Positions 11,490-20,800 of a DNA stretch of 64,000 bases are shown piece by piece. The translations under genes were made by a program, and so were the position numbers. This DNA is from Bromus sterilis (taxonomy: Eukaryota > Streptophyta > Magnoliopsida > Poales > Poaceae): assembly GCA_950022295.1 (NCBI GenBank), contig OX465597.1, positions 183,705,016 through 183,769,015 on the forward strand, read 5' to 3'. The first letter of the stretch is position 1. The number at the start of each line of letters is the position of its first letter. The notes beneath the pieces were generated by a model, which was not told the origin of the DNA, ran no database searches, and saw only the letters and a list, made by a program, of their open reading frames with translations.

Positions 11490-13144
11490 TGATTGATGTT
11501 AGCGATGAAGTGATACTCGCCCCTCATTGGGTACCCCAAGTGGAAGGTTGAGATGTAGCGTAGAAGAAAGATTTCCCTTGGCAAAGATACCAAGGTTGAG
11601 ATCGACCAGTAGGAGTCAAACAACAACAAGTAGGTGGTAAAAATAACTCAGGGTTGCTTACTTCACCTGGACCTGCACACAGATACAAATAACTTTTCTC
11701 CCAACGAGTACAGAGGGGTTGTCAATCCCTCTGGCTTTGCCGTTTACAAAGGATCAAACGCAAGAGATAATAGTAGTGATAATTGCAACTAGAAAGTAAA
11801 ACAGGAAGTAAATTGAGCGTGTAAAAAGTGGTGGAAATATGGACCGGGGTCCCATGATGTTGACTAGTGATGTCTCTCTCCCGAAAGACGATAAACAACT
11901 ATGCGAGGTAAACAAATTACAGCTGGGCAATTGACATGATTACATGAGCAAACCAATGCTAAGTATGCTACAAAAGAAAGGAAGAGGCTCAAAAGCATGG
12001 GCAGTACGCCAAAACAAGTAGAACGAAATCTATCTGCATCTAATCACTAATCATCCACCTTGAGATATCTATCCAGAACATCTCGCTGGTATTAAGTTGC
12101 GAGCCCCACCCAAAGTGTAAACCCAAAGCAACAGATAACTGTATTAAAAGAAATTTGCGTAAATTAAGAAATCCTTGCAACCGTGGTTACAAGCATCGTT
12201 GTTTTCCCCCTTGTGGCAACAACACATCCCCTAGACTCATGTTCCTGTCAATCAAGCTAGTCATCAGGGGGCATGAACCCACAATCATGCATAACGCTCC
12301 CTCTTGGAGTCACTACCTACTACTTGGCCAAAGCAATAAACAGCAACGGAGAACATGCAAGAATTACTCAAGAAGACAAATATAAAAGGAGAACAACCAA
12401 ATATATTATTCATCACATTCAGAACATACTCTCATAATACATCAGATCCCAGCAAACTCAACATAGCAACAGTAGGAAGAATTACATATGTGCCTTGATC
12501 ATGTAGGGAAGCTCACAATGTGTAATCCATGAAGAACAAAGAGGGGGAGAGAACATCACATATCTACTGATCATGGACCCATGGTCCTAGGTGGAATACT
12601 CACAGTTCATCGGGGAAGCGTCCATGGTGGTGTAGAAGCTCCCGGAGGTCAATCCTCCCTCCGGAAGGGTGCCGGGAAGAGGTCTTCTGGTCCTCCCGAT
12701 CTTGGAAGTGCGGCAGTGGCGGAAGAGAGTCAAGATCCCAAAAAAGGGTTCTGTCCTCAGGGGTTTCGGGATGAAGGAAATATATAGGTGAAGGGGGGAA
12801 GACAGGGGGCCAACCAGGGGTCCAAGCGCCCCTACGGCGCGGCCCCACCCTAGGCCGCGCCTAGAGGGCGCCTGTAGCCCTGGTGGGTCCCCTCTGCCTC
12901 CCTTCAGGACTCTAGAAGCTTCCATTGCGCTGATTTTTTATGTATATTTTCCCAGAATTTTTCTGGCATTTTACGTAATGGGAAAACCTGAAATAAAAAG
13001 ACAGCAGAAAACAGGAAATGGCACTGGGTGCACTGAGTTAATAGATCAGTCCAAATATGATCAAAAGTGTATCAAAAGCATAGAAATATCACACAAAACA
13101 TGCATGGAGCAAGCAGAAATTATAGATACGTTTGGGACGTATCA
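11490..13144 (-). repeat. F 5' LTR
   Basis: The LTR is about 1655 bases and its boundaries were set by TG...CA and the adjacent primer site. It contains the GC-rich 'gcgcctagggtggggccgcgcc' segment (12835-12870) common in Pooideae Gypsy LTRs. The open frames within it have no family resemblance. Confidence 0.75.
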
Positions 13145-13191
13145 CATGACACTGGCTAAAAAACCTACAGCGGGGCTCCATCAGCTCGTGG

Positions 13192-13974
13192 AAACTGTTT
13201 CGCGGCGCCTTCATCGAGAATTTCAAGTCAACCTACAAGCGGCCGACCTCACTCGAGGAACTAAGAGCTTGCAAACAAGGATTCAGAAGATCCGTAAGAG
13301 CATACATCCAACGATGGACCATACTCAAAAACTCAGCCGAGGACATATTAGATAAAATCGCAATCGACGCCTGTAGAAGAGGCCTACAACGCGTAAACTT
13401 CAAAGAGCAACTCGGGCACCTCAAAGTCCGAACACTCGCGTAGTTACTAGAACATGGAACCAACTGGGCTGGCGGAGACGACTCCATGCGCAACGAATCG
13501 GACGCCCCGGCGACTCGCACAGATCGTGACTATGACTACTACGACGGAGATAGAGGTTTCAACCGAAGAAGGAAAAGGTCCAGACGCAACTTCTACGACG
13601 ACAGAGGAGCCAACATGCTCGCGGCCGGCTTCCCAGGCGATAGAGACGGCAGACATCGCGACAACAATAGAACGCATCGACGAGACAACCCGGAAGATCC
13701 AGGATATGCCCAAAAGCGGGACTGGAGGCCCAGACAGCCATGGGATGATGCACGGACATCCCGCTCGACCAAAGATCAGCTAGACGGACCATGCACAATA
13801 CATAGTTTCAGAACCGAGCGTGGAGAAATACGATCAAGCCACACACCCTCAGGAACTGCAGGCGCTTCACCGAGCTCTCAAAACAAAAGAGCCGGTCCAC
13901 AGCCCCAACAACGCAACCCCTGGAAAGCGTGGCAGTCGGGCCAATCGCCCATAATGCACCACCCCCACCCATAG
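13192..13974 (+). pseudogene. A gag
   Basis: The frame reads KLFRGAFIENFKSTYKRP, then LEELRACKQGFRRSVRAYIQ, the core of the plant retrotransposon Gag domain, and stops with TAG at about 13441. The same frame continues with an arginine- and aspartate-rich tail (RDYDYYDGDRGFNRRRKR) to 13974, and then ends. The start is lost at the junction with F. Gag would form the particle that carries element RNA. Confidence 0.75.
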
Positions 13975-14728
13975 CGCCAGAAAGACAGGTAGCATCCATC
14001 CAGGAGTGGCGCTCATCGCCCGATGAAAAAGAAGAATACCCAGAGGCACACGGTCACATCTACATGATCCAAGAAGGAAGGCCGTCCAACAGGAAGCAGA
14101 AACAAGTCACCAAACAAGTTTTCCTCGGAGTCTCCTCCCACCCGGCCGTACCAGAATACCTCCGCAGGTCCGAGACCGACTTCACCTTCTCCAGAGAAGA
14201 CCACCTGCCAACCATCTCTCGACCAGGGCACGCCGCACTAGTGCTCGAAGCAAGAATCAGAAACTACGACATGTCACGAGTCTTTATGGATGGCGGCAGC
14301 GGAATCAACATCATATTCACCAAGACCGTGGAAGAGATGTTCATCCAAAACTCAGCACTCAAAACTTCAGGCACGACCTTCCACGGAATGGTGCCAGGAA
14401 AAACAGTGTACCCCCTTGGAAAGATAAGCCCGGATGTAGTCTTCGGCAACGCAAGCAACTTCCGAAAGGAAATGCTAGAATTTGAAGTATTCGATAGGAA
14501 ATCGCAGTACCATGCCATCATCGGTCGGCCGTCCTTCGCGTGCTTCATGGAGGTGCCGCACTACGCGTACCTCAAGCTAAAAATTCCAGGTTGAAGAGGA
14601 GTCATCACAGTCAACAGAACCTTCGTCAGATCAGATCGCTGCGACAGAGAATTCCATAAGATATCAGAAACCTTTGGAGCACAACACACCCAAGGAGTCG
14701 ACGAGAAGGAAGAAGCACTCCTTTAAAA
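13975..14728 (+). pseudogene. A protease region
   Basis: In a frame overlapping the end of gag the sequence reads HIYMIQEGRPSNRKQKQ, then ALVLEARIRNYDMSRVFMDG with the active-site motif MDGGSGINIIF, then HAIIGRPSFACFMEVPHYAY, with a premature stop at 14592 and recognisable protein to about 14720. It parallels the protease of element C (VFMDGGSSLNIIF) residue by residue. This is a retropepsin that would process Gag and Pol. No RT follows. Confidence 0.8.
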
Positions 14729-14961
14729 GACGAGGCACCAGTCGAGGACTCGATGAACTAGCACCTCACAACGAGACCTCAAGCTATCCCAGAAGCAGCT
14801 TTACATTCCTAGGGCTATCCAGCCATCGATCGAAATAAAGGGCCATTTCGTGACAACCCACTCATGTAAGAACACAAGGGAAAGATTCTAAATATTCTCC
14901 CAAAAGTATCTTACACAAAACTTCATATTTGGCACTCGGGGGTTCGCTCGCAGCAGCCATC
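14729..14961 (+). other. A: spacer and first partial 67-base repeat
   Basis: After the protease remnant there are about 190 bases without features. A partial repeat copy (about 14918-14961, with TTCATATTTGGCACTCGGGG) follows and is cut by the insertion of B. Confidence 0.75.
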
Positions 14962-16050
14962 TGCTGACACCAGTTTTTGGCGCAACAATAAACCTATATA
15001 AGATTACCTCAAATGAAGAAGTGCTCTACATGAAAAAGTTGGGTATTGTCGATATGAACAACATTGTAGTTCGAGTCATTGTAGTCCGAGACTGTTTCAA
15101 GAACGAAATCCATGTTCCGGGCAACAAGACTATGGCATTCAGTGCAGTATTTGGCTAATTTTGCCCTCAAGATGACTTCAATTAATGAAATTTATACTTT
15201 AATTGACTTCGTCTCGTTGGTCCGGTCGATTTTGACACTTGAATCGTCCAAATCCAAGTTCGTATGAAAAAGTTATAGCCAAATCAGTGTAGCACAGAAG
15301 GGAAGACCAGTACTACCGGCCGGGACAAGCGGTACTACCGGCCCATACGCGAGATACCTTCTGTAATAGTCCGGAACAGGGCCGGTATCACCCCCGTTGT
15401 TCCGGTAAATAATATATACAGATACTACCGGTCCGGAGACCGGTACTATCGCCTGGGTACGCGAAAAACCTTTTGTTGAGGCCCGAAATCGAGCCGGTAG
15501 CACCCCGGTTGTTCCGGTAAAAATTCATATGCCGGTACTACCAGTCCACTACCGGTCAACCGGTACTACCGGTCTAAGAGAGCGGTACTACCAGTCTATG
15601 CGCAGATTCGTGCAGATTTTGGAAAATCCAAGTTTGGCTATAGTTTTTGGCATTGCGACGGGAATCCAATTTCGTGTCTTGCAAGGGAAGTCCAATCCCC
15701 TCATATATAGATGAGGTGACGGCCGATGGAAACAACACACAATCACAAACACATCTAAAACCCTAATGTCGTCTACTTTTCCACGTATCTTCTCCCTCGT
15801 TCTTCGTTTGTTCTTGTTCTTGACAGGCAATGATCCGCGAGAGCTCTAGGGGAGATAAGGTCGACCTAGGGAAACCCATAGCCGCCATGCGCCCAGACGG
15901 GGTCTCTCCCGGACGTGTGGGATTTCGGGTGCTCAAAAGCGTTCGTCGGTTATCTTGCGTATCGCGCTACCGGACGGATCTCCTTCGACGTGAGTTGCGG
16001 TGCATCACCCCCGGCGTCGAGGGTACACGTGACATGTTCGTGTGTCAACA
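14962..16050 (+). repeat. B 5' LTR
   Basis: It is 1089 bases. U3 has an array of GGTACTACC motifs (about 15309-15595). A TATATA box at 15704-15709 is embedded in an imperfect hairpin (CCTCAT...ATGAGG). It matches 46839-47294 and 55867-56450. Confidence 0.88.
15309..15595. promoter_or_regulatory. GGTACTACC motif array in B U3
   Basis: About eight copies or near-copies of (C)CGGTACTACCGG, some joined by ACCGGT, lie 100 to 400 bases upstream of the TATA box. The same array is present in the 3' LTR pieces. A regulatory role is inferred from position only. Confidence 0.5.
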
Positions 16051-16056
16051 CACTTC

Positions 16057-16075
16057 TTAGCGACTCCGCTGGGGA
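16057..16075 (+). promoter_or_regulatory. Primer-binding site of B
   Basis: TTAGCGACTCCGCTGGGGA follows the LTR by six bases. It is one base from TGGCGACTCCGCTGGGGA, known from RIRE2-type Tat elements and thought to pair with tRNA-Arg. Confidence 0.7.
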
Positions 16076-16168
16076 TCATAGATCAAGATTCAGCATCAAC
16101 CTTGAACAACGGAGATAATCTTCCCAATCCATCGGAAATTGACGTCGGTAACATCATCAAGCCTAGTC
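16076..16168 (+). pseudogene. B gag, N-terminal end before E3
   Basis: The frame is open from the primer site (IIDQDSASTLNNGD, then NIIKPS) and is cut at the TAGTC duplication of E3. It resumes at 23436 as SLEELSEDHRRAYEEYKK when the insertion is removed. No certain start codon is visible. Confidence 0.7.
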
Positions 16169-16440
16169 TGATGAGGACATCCTTACTACCAACACATCTC
16201 CAGTTCGTCATGAAGAACAAGTTGATTCAACAAAGAAAAAGGATGATGAAATCAGAATTGGATCTATTACAAGAGCTCGTGCAAAGTTGATAGAACAACA
16301 GGTGAACTCGCTCTTAATAGATTCTGATATGTTATGTAATGAGAACTTTATACTGCCTAAATCTTTGTATGTTTGCATAATCAGGTATCATGACGAAGAA
16401 GAGGATCCAGAAGGAGGAGAAGATGAAGGAATCTCCAACT

Positions 16441-16692
16441 TTCAGACGTCCGAAACTTTTCGGACGTCCGACATCGGAGGCCAGGAGCTACGACGCCGCG
16501 ATGACCTTGAGTTACAAAAGGGTTACGGAACTCCGACGAGTTTCGGACGTTCCACACGACGGACGTCCGACATGGAACGGACGTCCGACACGGAGATCTT
16601 CGCGACGTCTCCCGAGTACAGTACCGATCCGGAAGTCCGACACGTTTCGGACGTCCGACGCATCGGACGTCCGAAACCCATCAGACGTCCGA
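16441..16692. promoter_or_regulatory. Array of CGGACGTCCG palindromes in E3 U3
   Basis: About eight copies of (G/A)GACGTCCGA or one-base variants lie within 250 bases, ending some 60 bases before the TATA box. The flanking sequence differs from E1, but the motif and its placement are the same. The copy in the 3' LTR is at about 22753-23008. Confidence 0.6.
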
Positions 16693-16754
16693 AACTGCCT
16701 GCGCGCAGATCTGACGGGATGCGGCCTTGTATCCGGGTTTGACACCCCCTAGCT

Positions 16755-16762
16755 TATAAATA
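16755..16762 (+). promoter_or_regulatory. TATA box of E3 5' LTR
   Basis: TATAAATA is followed by a leader beginning about 30 bases downstream. The homologous site in the 3' LTR (23067-23074) has one substitution. Confidence 0.7.
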
Positions 16763-17125
16763 CCGGACCCCCTGCGAGTTTTAGGGTCGGACCACGTTTA
16801 GATAAACCCTCGATATTGAGAATAGCTTCAAGCGTTCCTCTTGAATCATTAAGACTTCAATTCGTATCGATCTGAAGTTCTTCTACTGCAAGTTTTGTGT
16901 GATCTGTTCTTCCACTGGGGAATTAGTAGATTGCAATCACCGTCTCGTGGTCGACGGCTACGTTGCGCAAGTGTGTGAAGTTGTGAATATCCAAAGGGTA
17001 GGGAGCTGTCGCATTGGCAACAGGGATCTAGCGAGGAGAGTTCATCGGCTACATACTAGTTATCTATCATCGCCCTCATATTCACCGTCCGCTTACTGAG
17101 AAGATCGGGCCACCCCCTATCATCT

Positions 17126-17136
17126 TGGTATCAGAT
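17126..17136 (+). promoter_or_regulatory. Primer-binding site of E3
   Basis: TGGTATCAGAT, three bases after the LTR end, matches initiator tRNA-Met-type sites. Confidence 0.85.
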
Positions 17137-17832
17137 TTCCAGTGTTCCCTCGGTAAGCATCCACCAAATCCATCTATTAGATCATTTTTATTTTCGTCCT
17201 ATACAGAAAAATCCATACAAAAACATTAGGGTTTCTAGTTTTGCCATAACTTAGATTGCATCAGAGTCATTGTTTTAGTTGTTGTTTCGTTGTGTTCTTC
17301 CCGTCAATTTCTCCACGGTGCGACATATTGTGGCCTAAAGAGAAAAGTTACTGTAGCAATTTTCGTCCAGTTTGGAATAGTGTCAGAAAAATCAAAAAAA
17401 AGAGAAAAAGAGAAAAGATTCAAAAAAAAGAGAAAGAAGTGTGATAAAAAAGAGTTATCAAAGAGTGCAAAGAGATATACAAGTGTTAGCAAGGACATAT
17501 CATAGTGGTGATCTTTTGAGAGGCCTGTCTTTCGTTTTGTCTCCACTGTGTGAGTTTTTCTTTGGTTTTGTATCACACGATCAGCACTAGGACCTGACTT
17601 CGGTGTAGTTAGGGTACCATACCTATAGCTCCACCCATATATCCTGCTTTGTCGTGTGTTCATTCTTTTACTCGGGTATTCACTTCATCACATTCGTGCA
17701 CTAGCCCTCCATCCGAATGGGTACGCATTACTATTCACTTTGGAACGGTAAGATTCACCTTTTCTTGTCAGTTTTGAGTGAGTTGTGAGTGTCCACCAAA
17801 AGATTTTGATTTAGTGCACTAACCTACTAATC
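17137..17832 (+). other. E3 untranslated leader
   Basis: This is 0.7 kb between primer site and gag, including an AG-rich tract (17390-17445) that gives a lysine-rich spurious frame. No gene is visible. Leader RNA of such elements usually holds packaging signals, but I cannot point to one. Confidence 0.6.
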
Positions 17833-20800
17833 ATGTCTCAAAGTGGTTTTGATGTGATGCAGAAACAGGACAAGGATGCGGCAGTTACATGGGAGGTATA
17901 TGAAGGTCTCCGTGATCACTTGGCTGGGATGTTTAATAAATCCGCTGATGCGATTGATACAAATGTTAAAGCGGTACAACTGAAAGTGGACGCGACTGAG
18001 GCTGCAGTCACCACTATGCAACAACAACTTGCTGCTATACAGCAGAGCCTACAACAAATGACAACATCTGTCACAGGCATACAAGCAGCTATGGTACAAC
18101 GCCAACCTGACGCTCAGGAAGATGATGGTAGTGTCCATGGTGACAATGCTGATTTGAGGGGCAATCACGGCCGTGGGCGTGGACTTCAAGGGCCGGTTCG
18201 CCAACTTCCACTTGGTCTTGGTGCGCGCCGTATACCCATTCAGGAAGCAGATGTTTTGAGCAAGCCCAAGTTTAACATCCCAAAATTTGATGGTTCCACG
18301 GATGTGGAAGAGTACCTCACATGGGAGCTTAAGATGGAAAAATTATGGCGTTTGCATGATTATCCGGAGGACAAGAAGATCAAGATTGCTTCTTCCGAGT
18401 TTGACGGTTATGCTTTGCGTTGGTGGGAGAGTGTGTTGACCGAGATACACGAAACCAATGGGCAACCTATTCGTACATGGCGTGACATGAAGGCGACCAT
18501 GAAAGCTCGGTTTGTTCCCACAAATTACTTACAGACAGTTTTTGATAAATTGCAACAATTGAAGCAAGGTACTATGTCTGTTGATGCATACTATATGGAG
18601 ATGGAGATGTTGCTGCAACGTGCACGAGTTCGTGAAGAGGTTGAGATGACTATGCAACGTTTTCTCCATGGGCTGAAATTTAATATCAAGAGTATTGTGC
18701 GGCATCACCAATACTATAATATGAATGATCTATTGCATCTTGCAAGGGAGGCTGAATCCCAGCTTGCAGAAGAGGCACAACTGAAGTCCAGATACTCCAC
18801 ATCGAGTAGATTTTCTCCAAGGACATCGTCAGCCGCGCCTATGGAGAATTATGGTGCCAATCCTCGAACTTCTTCTTCAGTTTCCAAGCCAGCCTCCAAT
18901 AGTTCTCTGGCCAAGAAGCCAGCTGCTCCTGCCACTAGTGTAGGCTCCAACATGTCTACAGCTCGCAATCGCGAGATCACTTGTCATGCTTGCGGTAATC
19001 CGGGTCACTTCAAGAGAGATTGCCCGAACAGAAAGGTCATGTTTGTGAATCAAGAAACCGGCGAGTATGAAACTGGTGATGATGAAGATCCTTCCGCATT
19101 CGATGACGAGGGATATCATAGTGAAGAAGGCATGGATGCTTTCCCGTCGCATGCTCCTACCATTGTTGTGTCACAATGTGCTCTTACAGTGCAGCCACAT
19201 GCTGATTCTCAGCGCTGTAATTTGTTTCAAACCAAGGCACTCATTGGCCCCAACAAAGCTTGCAAAGTGATTATTGATGGAGGTAGTTGCCGCAACCTCG
19301 CAAGCAAGGAGTTATGTGCCAAGCTAAATCTGAAATACTCACCTCACCCAAATCCTTATTATGTCCAATGGTTGAGTGACAGTGGTGAGATGAAGGTGAA
19401 TCACATGGTGCGCGTAAATTTTGAGATAGGCCCATACAAGGATTCCATCGATTTTGATGTGGTGCCTATGACAGTTTGCCATCTCTTATTGGGTCGGCCG
19501 TGGTTATATGATCGCCATGTGCAACACAATGGCCGAGCCAATACATATCATTTGGAGTTCAAGGGCAAGAAAGTTAATCTCCATCCTATGTCCCCACAAC
19601 AAATTGTGAATGAGTCTCGTCAGAAGGTAGAGGTGAATGTAGAACCAACACGAGAGAACAATTTAATAACTGTGAGTGATAATATAACGAAAAGTGCGAG
19701 AGAGACTAGTTTGCTTACATTAGCCACCAAAGAAGACATGAGAGAATTTAGTGAGGATCCTACAGCTATACCTCTTGTCCTCATGTATAAAGGCGAGTTT
19801 CTGGTTTTTAATGATAACCATCGTATTTCTCCTGGTGTGGCTACTGTTTTGCAGGATTTTGATGATGTGTTTCCGGCGGAGGTTCCTGCGGGATTACCAC
19901 CCTTGCGTGGTATTGAGCACCAAATTGATCTTATACCGGGTGCAACTCTTCCTAACCGGGCACCATATAGGACAAACCCCCAAGAGACGAAGGAAATTCA
20001 GCAACAAGTACAAGCGCTTCTGGATAAAGGGTATATTCGTGTCAGCCTTAGCCCTTGTGCTGTTCCTGTTATTTTGGTTCCTAAGAAAGATGGTACTTGG
20101 CGTATGTGTGTAGATTGTAGAGCTATTAATAACATCACTATTCGCTATCGTCATCCTATTCCACGTTTAGAGGATATGCTTGATGAATTGTGTGGTGCTG
20201 CTATTTTCTCTAAAATTGATTTGCGTACTGGATACCATCAAATTAGGATGAAAGAAGGGGATGAATGGAAAACTGCTTTCAAAACTAAGTTCGGGTTATA
20301 TGAGTGCTTAGTTATGACTTTTGGTCTTACTAATGCTCCTAGTACTTTCATGAGATTAATGAACCATGTTTTGAGGGAGTTTATTGGACATTTTGTGGAT
20401 GTGTATTTTGATGATATACTTATTTACAGCCGCAATGAATTTGAACATGCTGATCATATTAGACAAGTTTTGCAAGTGTTGGGTGATTCTAAATTATATG
20501 CTAATCTTGAGAAGTGCACATTTGCAAAAGATAAGGTCATATTTTTGGGATTTGTTGTATCTAAGCATGGGGTAGAAGTAGATTCTTCTAAAATTGAAGC
20601 AATTCAAAATTGGCCTACTCCCATGAATGTTAGCCAAGTACGAAGTTTTCACGGTCTTGCTGGTTTTTATAGACGTTTTGTGAAAAACTTTAGTACTATT
20701 GCTGCACCATTGAATGAATTGACTAAGAAAGGTGTGCCTTTTGTTTGGGGCGTTGCCCAAGACCTTGCATTTGATGAGTTGAAACGTTTGCTTACTTCTG

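Larger units (their letters stand above)
9251..13144 (-). mobile_element. F: truncated Athila/Sabrina-like Ty3/Gypsy element
   Basis: Read on the minus strand, a 1.65-kb LTR starts TGATACGTCCCAAACG (13144) and ends CAATCA (about 11490). It is followed by a primer site complementary to tRNA-Asp, a degenerate gag-like region, then sequence with the 'gcgcttgttgggaggcaaccc' and 'aagcttggggatgcccc' blocks familiar from Triticeae Athila-type elements. There is no RT or integrase and no second LTR. The element ends at 9250/9251 against H0, so its 3' part is deleted. The Sabrina-like label is from memory of family features and is tentative. Confidence 0.75.
13145..14961 (+). mobile_element. A, left half: Tat-lineage Gypsy element (gag, protease, first repeat)
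   Basis: Gag and protease are followed after about 200 bases by a partial copy of a 67-base repeat, with no RT, RNase H or integrase between. The 3' continuation is at 56451-57858, beyond element B, and consists of more repeats and an opposite-strand frame. The left end abuts the LTR start of F, so its 5' LTR and primer site are missing. Protease homology to element C places it in the Tat lineage. The absence of pol is either an internal deletion or a gag-only derivative. Confidence 0.8.
16169..17122 (+). repeat. E3 5' LTR
   Basis: TGATGAGG...CCCTATCA, 954 bases. It carries the GACGTC palindrome array and TATAAATA at 16755-16762. Its partner is 22481-23434, where the box reads TATAAACA. Confidence 0.93.

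Noticed and set aside
12581..12925. Overlapping frames on both strands near the start of F's LTR
   Set aside because: They lie in the GC-rich part of an LTR typical of Pooideae Gypsy elements and show no protein family features.
17256..17505. Lysine-rich small proteins in the E3 leader
   Set aside because: An AG-rich tract in untranslated leader gives lysine codons in two frames. There is no conservation or motif.
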